This document shows, one piece after another, positions 14,218-26,127 of a stretch of DNA of 64,000 nucleotides. The notes under the pieces are model-generated. The model saw nothing but the letters and a program-made list of their open reading frames with translations, had not been told where the DNA came from and did not search any database. This DNA is from Cinclus cinclus (taxonomy: Eukaryota > Chordata > Aves > Passeriformes > Cinclidae). Each line of letters opens with the position of its first letter. Positions within the stretch are counted from its first letter, which is position 1. The translations under genes and the position numbers were made by a program. Location of the stretch: the NCBI RefSeq assembly GCF_963662255.1, contig NC_085052.1, positions 14,049,151 to 14,113,150 on the forward strand, written 5' to 3'.

Positions 14218-15072
14218 GATTCATTTCAACCAACTGCTTGCAAGATAACGAAAAAGAGTGATTTTGACAGTCACATAACTAATTGCTACTAATCCAACAC
14301 TTTTTCAGTGACACGGCATAGCCCAAGCCAACAGCTGTGAAGCACAGTTTAAATTAGATGTTGGTGGAAACATAAATGTTTATTTTCATAACTGCCACCA
14401 CATACACCTTGACTCTGTTCCTGCCACCACATCCCTCCCTGTAGCACTGCCTCACTGCAGTTTCTGCATTAGAACAGCTGTGTTAAAAATATGTGAGAAA
14501 GCATTTTTTTTCTTGAGTCAACACAAAAGAAGGAGGCTGGCACACTCAGGAAGGTGCATGTAAATGAGTCCAAAGACTATGGGTTTCAGAAAGAAAAGAG
14601 AAGTCCAAAAATTAATTTTAGAGGGGCAAGACCCTGATTGAAAGATAGCTTGTGTTACAAGTGGACAGAGCTGGGCAGAGCTAAACTCAAAACATTCCGA
14701 GCCTGATTTGGTCTGCAAGGTTCCTATCTCCTTCTGTCACACATTATTAAACATAGATCAAAAACAGGATCTAGGATTACAGAACACACTGGACTCGGGA
14801 CATCAGAAGACACCTGTCCTATAAATAGGAATCATTTACCAATTCAGAGCAACACACACATGTTTTGGCAACCTCTCAGCCAATAAAAGCAGAAGCCACA
14901 ACTTTGGAATTATCCAAGTGCTATTATTTTAAATACGAAACAATGGTTTACATCATCATGATTTAACTCCTTATTTCCCAAATTCTTATCATGCATGTCT
15001 GTGCTGAATCACATGAAAAATTAAACCTTCCCAAAATTAGTAAACTAGTCCATTTCCAACTTGGGAAATTGC

Positions 15073-15108
15073 CTTTTTTTTTTTTTTTTGCCTTTTTTTT
15101 TTTTTTTA
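15073..15108 (+). repeat. Paired T tracts
   Basis: Two long T runs, each preceded by GCC (near 15070 and 15090), that look like a local duplication of a T tract. Confidence 0.8.
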
Positions 15109-16619
15109 GAATAGACCAGAAACAACAACAAAAAGCACAGCTTTAGGTTTGGAGGTGCTGATTTGGTGCTTTTGATTTCTTCAGCAGATTTTTGCCTGCA
15201 CCCCAACACCCCAGGATTTCAACTTCAAAACTTCAAAGTCAATTCAGTCAGTTAGATCACAGACTTTACATGGCAGAATGCTCAGAAACATCAATTTGGG
15301 ATTTTGAACAGAGTTGCAATGCTGGGCTCCAATTTGTTGACACTTGGGTTTCTAGGAAAAATTAACAGGAACACGTGCAAGGGTGTGTGTAAGGGAACAA
15401 CGTGAAGCGCTGCGTCCAAACAGGTGCAGCCGATTATCTCAGGCAATGCAGTGCAGGAAAAGAAACGCTGTTTTCCTCGCAAATTTTAAGAGCACTAAAA
15501 ACTTCCAGATAATGGGAAGTCCCTGAAGCTTTTAGAAAGTGTTTTCTCATACTCTGTACCTGGTATGACAGCTGCTTCTTTGCAGCTATGGGGAGTTGTG
15601 GTTTTCCATTTGTGAAAATTCAAGTGAAATCTATCATTTTTTGGAAAGAGCCTAAGTCCTGGTGTTCTCAAATATCTTTACAGGTTGAACATTTGGAAAG
15701 GATCCAAGACTCCAATCAGAGCCTGAATATGTGGAAATATTTAACTCTCTAAGAAACAGTATATAAAATAAGCTGTTTCTGTGCTTGATGACTATTTCAG
15801 GATTGACTAATTACTTGTCATGATGCCAAACACCACAGAGATGGCTCAAGAGGATAATTTCTGAAACTTGAATTTGTTACATTCTATCAAAGGATGACTA
15901 TTTCTGTGTCAAAACCCTATATCTGGAAGTTTATATACAGCAAGATCATAAACGAACTTTTGGACACCCAAGGTCAAGTTATTCAGTGAAATATTTGCTA
16001 AATCTTTTTGGGAGGTGGAATGAACAAGCTTTAAAATGAAGCAGGTAAATAAAGACTACTGTATCAAACACAGGTTCCTCCTGGGGAAGCATTCACATTT
16101 CAGATAGTTGGTCTCTGGATCTTGTTTCAGGGAAGGATTTGGTGGTGGGGAGCAAAAAGTCCCTGCTGTCCTGCTCAGCACATCAGCTCCTCACTGGGGG
16201 TGGTTGCAGCAAGGAGATGTAGCTGAAGTTTCCTAAATTCAGTCACCTCTGTCCAAAAAACTCTGATCTAAACTTAATCTTTCTTTTCATACCAAAGCAC
16301 ATCACGTCAAGGCCAGCCAGGTTCTGGCATAGGCAGGGGCTAAATTCGTCTCCTGTTTTAATGGGAAGAGAAGCAGAGCCCACAGTCCAAGTTCAGCTTT
16401 GTTTCCAGCTGAGTGAAAGGTCCTGTTGCCCAAGTTATCAGCAAAGGCTAGCAATTAGTTTGGTTTAAAGACTACATAATTTCTGCCATCACCTATTCTC
16501 TAGGAGGCACAACACTCATGTTGCACATTTTTACAGGTTATAAGGACAGAAAGGACCATTATAAGCACTATAAATCTGCACATTATTTCATCAAGGTTGT
16601 TCTGCACTAGGTTCTAAAT

Positions 16620-16880
16620 AATTGTTTCCTTTTTTTGCCTTTCTTCTCTAATATTTCAAGATATTTCCCTTGAATGTTTTCTTCCTCTTGTTGGTATTTG
16701 CACATTATGATTTTCTTTTTAATTTTTTTAAGTAGATGAATATTAGTGAAATCTTATCTATGGCACCCAGTTTCTAGGATTTGGTTACATTTACTGCTCT
16801 TTTCTGAATCTTTCCTAAGCATATAACATTTTGGCTAAAATTGGCATGAGAATTTGACATGGTGGCCAACACAGCTTCCC
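16620..16880 (-). mobile_element. Possible old CR1-like remnant
   Basis: AT-rich stretch containing TGCTCTTTTCTGAATCTTTC, which resembles the complement of an old CR1 segment. The match is short and partly low-complexity, so this is a weak call. Confidence 0.25.
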
Positions 16881-17984
16881 AATACCATTTCCAATGTCAG
16901 AGCATCCCACTGATGCTTACAGGGCTCTGGGTGCACCTGTCCTCCCAGCTGCTGCTCTACCCATGTGGTTAATGACCCCCCAAAGTATTTTCAACATCCC
17001 CAATTCCTTTTTATTTATCTGCTTCCACCTCAAATTTAACCTCTTCTCTTTAGTCCTGTGAAGTCCAAATCTATACTGAGTATCAAAACTCATGAACTTC
17101 AGTTCACCTGTAAAACTATCAGATGCCAGTCCCAAGCTCAGAGCTGTACAGAGCTTGCTGTCACAGGAGCTTGCCAAAGCCAAGCAGCAGATTTTAGACC
17201 AGTGCCATGGCACAGCATGTGAGATAATCAAAGGCTTTGGCACCGAGAGCACAAAGATACAGCAGCTGCTAGAGAGAGAAGCCTGGTCTGTGTAATATCT
17301 TACCATTGAAAAATAACCTTTTGCTTGTCCCTAGTGCTACAAGGGAGCTGCAGCAGGTGGAGGTGAGAGTTGTGTGGGGTTTGGGGAGCTCTTACCAGTG
17401 CCCATAGTGGCAGAAGCACAGCTCAGTAACAACTGGTCAGTGAACTGAGCAGAGGGAAGAAAAGGGGGCTCACCATGGGAGGGAGAATGAGAAGGATTTT
17501 GGAAGAGGAAAACTGCAAGAGCCAAGCAGAAGGGCACAAGGCTGTGATGAGGGCAGATAAGCATCAGAACAGCCTGAGCTCCAGCGTGGCAGGAGGGGAC
17601 AGAGGCACAGCAGCCAGTGTGTGGGAGAGGGAGAGAAAGAGCAGCATTAACATGTTATGAGGCCACAGGGAAGACACAGCTGCCAACCACAGCCCTGCAG
17701 GAAGGCATGGGAGGGATCAGCAGGGGAGACACGCATGGAGTTTGGTTTTGGCCAGCCTGAGAACAGCAGGCAGCCATCCACTGTGGAGCTTATGTGGGAT
17801 GTGCAAGGCTGGCTGGCAGAGGGAGGAAAGAGGTCCCTTCTGGGGCATTCCTCACCTCAGATGGGTGAGCTGGGTCCAGACCAACACGGCAATCCATAAC
17901 CCCGAGGAAAAGAGATTGGAGAGGAGAGTCTCACATTTGGGCAGCAAAGGGGCAGGGGGAGGCACTGAATCCAGCCAGGAACGG

Positions 17985-18107
17985 AGACCTGTGTGACAGG
18001 GCTTTGAGTCTGGTCTAGTGGAAGATATCCCTGCCCACGGCAAGGGGGCTGGAACTAAGTCATCTTTAAGGCCCCTTCCAACCGAAATAATCCCATGATT
18101 GTATGTG
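17985..18107 (+). mobile_element. Avian CR1 3' fragment
   Basis: Contains AGGGCTTTGAGTCTGGTCTA, CCCTGCCCACGGCAAGGGGG and TAAGGCCCCTTCCAACCGAA, ending near CCCATGATTGTATG. A 5'-truncated CR1 tail; the left limit is approximate. Confidence 0.85.
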
Positions 18108-20402
18108 GAACACCATCAATCGTTAGCATCTCTAGAACTTCATTCAGTCCTAGATGCCAGCCTTGCAAGGCACAAAAAGCAGCTGTGACAAATCCTGACA
18201 CCACCTGCAAACAACCAAGTCTCCTCTTGTTCCACATTCATGTGCTGAGGGGCTCAGACACTGGCAGTGTGCCTGCCTGGCAGGCAAGGTACACAGCACC
18301 ACAGGCAGCTTTCAGGATGTGCAACCTCCCTCCCACCCAGCTCACCCAAAGCAGCATCCTCCATCCCAGTCACCTTCGTTACAGACTTGCTCCTTGATCT
18401 TGTCACCTCAGCACAGCTGGCAGAGCATTTTACACCACAGCTCACCCCAGCAGCATTAATTAAGTGTCCCAAGCCTGCCTGGCTGCTTGTACAGCCTTTC
18501 CACACCAGCCTGAGGTCCCACATCCACCCAAATTCTCCTGTCGCCCCATGGCAGGCACAAAGAGCATCCTGCTCTTGCACCCCTGTCACCTTGGGGTGAC
18601 AGAGCCAGTTCTCCCCATACATGCACTCACAGAGAGCAGTGCCCTTGTCCAGCAAGAAGATAGAGACATAGGTTAGGTGCTGTATGTGTGAGGAAAAGCA
18701 GACAGCTCAGCAAGGCACTAGCGCTGAGCAGGTTGGAAGAGATGTTGTTCTTGTCAATAGGCTTAGACAGCAAGCTCTGGTGGCATAACCACCTAAATTA
18801 GGTGCATAAATTTAGGGGCATTGCCACCTAAATGCAAGGCCTCCAGAACTACACACTTTTTCTGCTCTGTTTGTACACCCTTGCAGTTACAGTCTGCTAC
18901 TAATCCAAGGACTGTCACTGTTCCCAGGTTTCTGTTCTGTGTAGTAGATAATACATAATGGTGTAGACCCACAGCTTTCCTGTGCAAGTGTGTGTTGGGA
19001 AGCACCTAGAAACTGTTATGCAACATCAAAATATTCCTGGAAGGACCCTCTGCAGTTGGTATGACTACTAATTTGTCAGACATCTAAGCAATTTCTTGGC
19101 CTGTGCCCTCCCTCCCACCTACCCAAAAAGCCTCCAAACAAATCCCAGAGCTAAATCAGTTGCCTCTATTTAGAGGCTCCACTAAGTTTTTTCCTAGGAT
19201 TTCCATTTTCTCTACTTTTTTTTCTTAAAAATATATAAATAGTCACAGCGTCATATGAGACAAGTAGAGACTGACTCTTATGAGTAAAAAACAGATGTTT
19301 CCCAATCTTCCCTAACAAAGTAATATTTAATATATGGCTCTTCAATGGATTTATAGCCAATGAAGGGATGTTACTACATTAGCTCATGGAGGGGGTGGGT
19401 GATAAAAACTGGAAAGGAAGAGCCAGACAAGGGAAAAAGAAGCTATCCAGAGCGCTGCAATTGGAGAAGCATGACAAATGGGCAGCACAGTTTTAGAGGG
19501 CTTCGACAGCAAGGCAGATTGCCTGGCTGGGAGTGATTGTCCACAGCTGGAGCATCGCAGAGACCATCTGGTATTTCTTAAACATGCTTTCCCCAGGTGA
19601 TCCAATTCTTGGAGTGCCCCAGCAAAGAGAAAAAAAAAAAAGGCCTGCGAGTCTCTGTCCCATTTCCAGAGTTCCCCTAATTAGTTAATAGAATTATATC
19701 TGAACTGGTTTCAGTTTCTTCTACAAAACCTTTTTTTTTTTGCCACCTTTCATCAGAGGAAAAAAAGAAAATTTAAACTCATGGTGATTTTAATTTCTTT
19801 GAAATAGTCAATGATTGTGTCTCTTGGCACAGCAATCCAATATAAAACTTAATGAAGTAAAGAGAGATCCAAAATTTCTTTTGAACACCTTGTAACCTCA
19901 CTTTCCCCCCACCACTTTTAGTTGCACAAAGCATGCATATCCAGAGCTTCTCACGTTACTCTCCCACCCCTGTGTATCCATCCCCAGTATGAGCCTCCAA
20001 AAACCAGAGCGTGGACTGCATGGGGGACTCCAGGACTCGAGGGGCTCTTATTTACAGGATTTTGACCCTTATCTTGACTTGGAAAAACTGTTAAAGAGTT
20101 TAATTAACTGTGCATGCCACAGAGTCCCATCCATGCAGCAAGGAGGGCTGGCAGAGAAGCCGTACAACAATATTTGCTGCTGTCCTTGTGTTCCCCACAA
20201 GACAGCCCTTCCCAGAGCCAGGAGCACTGGGAACCACCTAATGAAGAAAAGAGCAAGAGAAAGCAGCAAATAATAAATGAATGGACAGATGGGAAAAGGG
20301 TTAGAGCAGCAACTGGAGAAGATGCCTTGGGAAGAAAACTGCGTTCCCAGCAGCAGGCAGTGCCCCCTCCAAGCAGTGTGGGGCAGGAGCCAGGGTCCAG
20401 CC

Positions 20403-20546
20403 ACAGAGATCAACCCAACCCCAGAGATCAACCCAACCCCAGAGATCATCCCAGCCACAGAGATCATCCCAGCCCCAGAGATCAACCCAACCCCAGAGAT
20501 CATCCCAGCCCCAGAGATCATCCCAGCCCCAGAGATCATCCCCACC
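20403..20546. repeat. 18-bp minisatellite, eight units
   Basis: Eight contiguous 18-base units built on CCAGAGATCAACCCAACC and CCAGAGATCATCCCAGCC. By the AACCCAACC / ATCCCAGCC ending, the unit order is A, A, B, B, A, B, B, B-variant (units 1 and 4 start ACAG instead of CCAG; the last ends CCCCACC). The period is a multiple of three, so frames on both strands pass through without stops, producing spurious repetitive peptides. Confidence 0.97.
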
Positions 20547-21549
20547 ACTCCCCGCCAAGCCAGGCTCGCCAGCCACTCCTTTCCCTTCTCTTCCCCATTT
20601 TCTCCAGGAGTTAGCCCAGCCACAAAGCTTTGGTCTGTCAGATGTATCCTGCACACCACAGTCCCACATCCCAGATCCCCAGCTGCAAGCTCCTCAGCAG
20701 CATGCAAATACCACTGCAGGGATTTTTCACAGGGAGCAAACACACAGGAATGGTGGCAGGAGGGCTGAAACTAGCGATACTCCTGTGACTGCAGCAACAT
20801 TAGTTGCTATGTCACAATTTGCCAGAGAAGTTTTTAAAAATTCTGAGAACTCACCAGTCACAGTTTCCTGCTCTGTCCACATAGGTATCTACCTTCTCAA
20901 GTCTGTACTTGAGCAAAGCTAGTGGGATTGTAATCCCATTCAAAATACATACACAAGATGCTTCAATATGTCCAGGCTGAAAAAAAAATCTAATTAAATT
21001 ATTGGGAAGAAAATACTGGACAAAAGAAACCAAAGGAATATTTAAAGGAGATTCTGGTTGGGTTTTTTTTGTTTTGCTTTTAGTTGATGGCAAAAATCAG
21101 CATATTCCACCACCATGCTGGAAGGGGATTTTGGCAGGAAACCCATCCTTATGCAGTGGTATAGATAGCAATAACAGAAAATAATATAATCCATGATTGT
21201 AATGCTAAAGAAATAACAATCAACTGCAAATTACAAAGTATAGAAAATGAATACAGTATTTAACAAGTATGATGGAAAAATACATGTCTTGCTGAGTTAT
21301 GAGTGGGAATTAAAATATAGAGGAAAGAAGGGAAATGAAGAGACATAGCTGTGCTATTCTGTGCACATGGTAAAATTATCAATGTAACTACAAAAACATA
21401 AATATAGGCACTCTGTATTTATTTAAAAAATATTATGATGAAATCTTCATAAGATTATTGTATGCATCAACATTCACTAATGACCAAGACATGAATTAGA
21501 TAACATCTGCTTTAGATAAAAACTATTAAATCATCCACCTTGGATAATT

Positions 21550-22565
21550 TGCACCTCCAAGTGCACTAAGGAGATCTCTGACCTGTTGATGCTAATTTTT
21601 AATAAATCTTGGAATGCCAAGTAATTCTAGAAGGGTAGGTGAGCCCTAACCCCATGCTGGGGCTTTGGCAGGACTTGCTGACCTAGGAACCAACAGCCAG
21701 TCAGGCTGACAGCAGAATTTGACAGAGTAATTAAAAGACAATAAGAGAATCTACCAAGAATTCATTATATTCATGTCTCAGCTAATTACCAACCAGCATA
21801 TGTTGTACAGAATCAAGTCCTGTCTAACTGATGTTACAGCTTGATTTAAGAACTTGCATTAATAGAAGTAATTTGGAATAAGTAGATTGACAGAAATGGC
21901 TAATGAGACGAAAACCTATCCTTCGCTTTTTTCCCATCCCACAGGATGCAGAGTTTTTACCAATCATGCAGATAAATACAAGATCCTCAGAGGCAGCTTG
22001 CAGATAGCACAAATGAAGGTTAGAAAATAACGAACAAAACAGCCTTTGTTTATCCTGTTATCCAATTTGTATGGCTAAATGGCCACCATCCAACCAAGCG
22101 TGCTTTAATTCAGCCAAGCACAAGATAATACATGTACAGGAAAATAATATAGAGCTTGTATCTCCAGGAGGAAAAAGTCTGTCCTGCATGGCCACAGGAC
22201 CAAGGAGGAGATATGACAGGACTTCGGCAAACTGAAGCTTGAGGAGCTAAATCTATTCAGCTTTTGAAAGAAAAATCCACAAGGTCTGACTGCTGAATGT
22301 AGGCATATCACATTAGTGTGGGAGGAGAGGGGGTGTCTGACCTGGTGGCAAGAGGCAAAGCAAGATTCAAGGATTGAAAGTCAGAGTTAAACATGGTGCT
22401 AACAAAGAGGAAAAGTAACAACAGCACAGCTGAGGATGAGAAACATCACACAAGAAGCTCTGGATGATCTTGGGGCCAGCATAAAAGCAGGGGGTGAAAC
22501 TCAGTAGTGTAAAAGGCAGGTATAAAGGCTGCTGTGTAACGTAAGACTGGAAGGAGCCCAGACAC
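21550..22565 (+). mobile_element. Old CR1/L3-like copy 1 (RT to 3' region)
   Basis: A strongly degraded LINE copy. The translation near 21800-21840 reads QHMLYRIKSCLTDV, matching the CR1 RT stretch QHGFTKGKSCLTN. Around 21680-21740 QPVRLTAEFDRVIKR resembles NYRPVSLTS...GKVMERI. Later parts (22190-22345) resemble the region before the 3' end. Many stops and indels are present. Confidence 0.65.
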
Positions 22566-22569
22566 TGGC

Positions 22570-25070
22570 ACACTGGGGGTCTGCTTTAGGCTACAAAATC
22601 AGGGAGATCGGAAGCATGGGCTTATTGGGAGCATCTGAAACACAGAACGGGCTGGTAATTAGGGACCTTTAACTGCCCACACATTTTCTGGGAGAGGAAG
22701 ACATCAGACACCGCCTTGCATCAAGTTCCTGGAATGCACCGACAAAAAAAAAATGAGAAAGAAGTGACAGGAACAAAACTAAGAAAAAGTCTCCTTGAGG
22801 TTTGATTCTCATCAACAGAGAAAAGCTGGGGAAAGCCTTGAAGGTGGAAAGCACCACAGGAAAGGAAGCCCAAAATGAGTGTTTGTACTTGTTTGAAAAA
22901 GAACAGGAAATAGTGGCAGAATAAAAATAATGCTTCATAAGGACAGAGGCTTCAGTAATCTGAGAGGGTTGGCAAGTAAGATTTTGTTTCAAATGAAAGG
23001 GGAGTTTGGGAAAGACAGTGTTTTGTAAACACACAGCAAGATAAGGGAACAGATGTAAATTATCTTAATGCAGGGGTACGATTAGGGTAATTCACAGACT
23101 CCTCGTGGCTGGAAGCATGAGAAGGAGAAATGGCAGCTCCATCAGGCTGATGTGGATGAGCACAAAGGAGCAGCACCAGGAGAGAGGGACAGAGCGAAAG
23201 AGCAGAGTGCTCCACAGAAACTGCTCCAGCGGCAACCAGGAGACATTTGATAACTACATCGGTGGGAAGAGACAGACCAAAGAGTTCAGCACCTCCTGAG
23301 GAGGGAGAAAAGGTTAATAGATTGCTTTATGACACTGAACATGCCACAAGCCCTTCCAAAGCTGTTAGTGCGTGTCAGCCCTCCCCCTCTTCCACCAAAA
23401 TCTGTTTTCTGTTAGGTTTATGTGTTTTCTTTATTCTCTACACAGCACCCAGAACTGGCTGGTTCTGGTAATGACATTACATATTATAATGTATGTAAAA
23501 CTGCTAATTTTAAGATTCACAATTTATAAAATATCTTCTCTTGTGAGGCTAGTTAAATTGGACAGTAAATTGAATTTAATAAATCCTGAACATGTCACAA
23601 GAAGCCATATTTCCCACAGTTACAAAAACAATAACCAAATCAGATAATGAGAAAGCCAAAGTGTGGCTTAACAGACTAGAGGGTGTCACCTGAAAAAGAG
23701 ATTCACCTTCATGACCTCTCTCACACACACACATGCTGTCAGCACAAAACGAGTTGTAAAATTACTAATTAGGGTAAGAGAAGGCAGGGGATCCCAGGGG
23801 TTTGGCTCACAGCTGTCTCAGGAAGCAAAGAGGTATAAATTGGGACAGAATTTCACAATAGTCAACTTCACAGAGTTAAAGCAGGAATGTTTAATGCTTT
23901 TGTTGGTTCAGACTTCATTAAAAGAAGGATAATATTAGGACCACAAAATTAATGTAATTAGAAGAATCAGAATGGAAGGGTAATGTATAATAGCACCTTA
24001 GCAGAATGAAAACTACAGAAGTTTGATGTCGTAACATAGGTGGAGGTCCGTCAGCAACTATCTGTAGGAATTTCTGGAAGACAAATGAGGTTCTAAAAGA
24101 CCAGAAAAGGGCAAATATAGTGTTGAACTATGTTCAACTGGTTGAAAAACCAAGGAAATTGCAGGCTAGCCAACATAACTTCAATTCCTGGAAAAATTTT
24201 GAAAGAAATCATCAAACAATCCATCTGTAAGGAAGGGCTGGAAGTAATAGCCCTGCCACATGAAGGCAACCTGACTTCTCTTTGATAGAGCAACGAGGTC
24301 TCATGTGTGAGATAGAGGCAACAGATGTTCTGTACCTTTACTTTCTCAAGGCTTTACTTCCAGTTTTGTGTAACATTTTAATTAGAAAATTAGGAAAATA
24401 GAGTCTAGATGAAATTCCATGTGGGAAATGCACAGCTGGTTGGGAAATGGTACACAAAATTGCAGGCATGAACAAGCAGTATTGTAGCAAAAAAACTATG
24501 ATTATACAGACAGAAGTGTCATGCACCAGGTACATGAAATAACCCTGCTGCTTTTCTCAGTCAAAAAAGGCCTCACCACAACACTAGTCTCACTTCAAGG
24601 CAATGCACTTAAGAAACATCCCAGACCCAGTGGAGAGAGCCCAAGGGACTCCAACAAAACACCGAGCCACGAAAGAATTGTAGAGGTTTGAAAGGGATCT
24701 CAAGATGAAGAATCAGCTACATATGTGTCATTCAACTTGAAAATAAAATGGACATGAGAAAAGAGTAAATGAAAGGCAGTTGTTCAGCACAGAGAACAAA
24801 AGTCTTCAGGGAAACGTGATAACAAGCCTCAAATATGTAGAAGATTTCTGCAAAGAGGAAAGGAGTGCTGTAAGCTGTTCTCCATGTCCACAGGGAGAAG
24901 ACATGCCATCATGGGCTTAAACTGAAGCGAGAGAATTTTAAAATACCAACTCCATAATGATACAGCTAATTACACCCGAGAGCTGACTGCTGAGGGAGGG
25001 TACATCACTGCCATCACAGAAGGTTTTAAAACAAGGATAAAGCCACATCATTTGAATCAGTCAACAGTGA
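22570..25070 (+). mobile_element. Old CR1/L3-like copy 2 (endonuclease to 3' end)
   Basis: Begins in endonuclease-like sequence (TTAGGGACCTTTAACTGCCC, then CAAGTTCCTGGAATGCACCG, the FLEC segment near 22720-22740). The linker at 23120-23290 reads MWMSTKEQ...NYIGGKRQTKE. RT sequence at 24150-24230 reads NITSIPGKILKEIIKQSICK. The 3' part at 24830-25050 has AGCTGTTCTCCATGTCCACA and GGGCTTAAACTGAAGCGAGA, typical of the CR1 3' end. The coding frames are broken, and the piece at about 23.5-24.0 kb is unclear, so two nested or fragmented insertions are possible. Confidence 0.7.
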
Positions 25071-26104
25071 TGTCCCCACAACCTGAACAATGCTGGTGCC
25101 TGGCAGCTGAGCCCCAGCATCCTGCAGGATTTACAGTACATGCCCAGGAACACAATATATTTCAGCTGCAGCAAACACCCTCAGAAGGCTGTGTAGTAAA
25201 AACAAACAGTCATTTTGTTTCAGAATGAGCTCATATAAACAACTGATAATTGCTCAAAAACACTCAGTTACCCGAGATAGTTTTCCAAGGTTTATTTTTC
25301 CCAGCACTATTCCATTGGATTTGATCCCAGTCTCCCAAGATCTCAGAAGACACCTGCAAACTATCCTCAGAAGGCTGGCACCTCTGCTGGTCATTAACTG
25401 TGGGCTCAGTATAGATAGTGTTCTAATGACATTACAGTTTTCCTGGTCCCTTCCTCCCAGGAAAGCCTCCAGTGTTTCCCAGCAGTTCTCTCCCCTCTTT
25501 CCCACAGGACTCGATGGCTTTGTTGTGTTCCCTTTGCTGACAGGACTTCTCCACCAGTACCACAGTTGTGCTAATCAAGGTGACAAGCTCTGGGTAACTT
25601 TTTTTCACTGTGGTTTTAGCTTTGAACACTACATTTTTTTGTTTTTCTTTGAAGGGTTCAAGCCCCCCAGAGTTTGACTAACTTTCTAAGTGTACCAGCT
25701 GGTCACACAAAAGATATTACCTCTTCCCATACACCTTTCCCCAGGCAGAGATCAGGTACAGATTTGTCATGGAAAAGGCTAGAAGATGCCCTCTTGAGGT
25801 CCTTTTCAGATCTATTTTATACAATGCTATGGATAATGTGTGTAATGTAAGGGTCTTTGATGAACAGAAGAGCAGAGAGCTTGATCCAAATGACACTTTC
25901 ATGACTGTCACACAACCCAGGGCACACTCTCCTTGAAGGAAAGCTGGAGAGCCAGTGCAGACCACCTCTATGCAGCACTCAGAAAACATATGATACATAT
26001 AACTGCTGTGCAGACCACAGGACATTCAGGTTGCCAATCACAAACAAGATGCCAAAAAGGCAAGGAAGCTGTACTTACCTTTGCAACAACTTTGTCAGGT
26101 ACCA

Positions 26105-26127
26105 TCTCACAAGGTGACCTTGTGAGA
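26105..26127. repeat. Perfect 10-bp inverted repeat
   Basis: Arms TCTCACAAGG and CCTTGTGAGA around a 3-base loop TGA. The centre AAGGTGACCTT carries a TGACCT nuclear-receptor half-site in one direction and AGGTGA, one base off AGGTCA, in the other. Confidence 0.9.

Noticed and set aside
20069..20768. Repetitive-peptide open frames around 20.4 kb
   Set aside because: Produced by an 18-bp minisatellite whose period is a multiple of three, so all frames lack stops.
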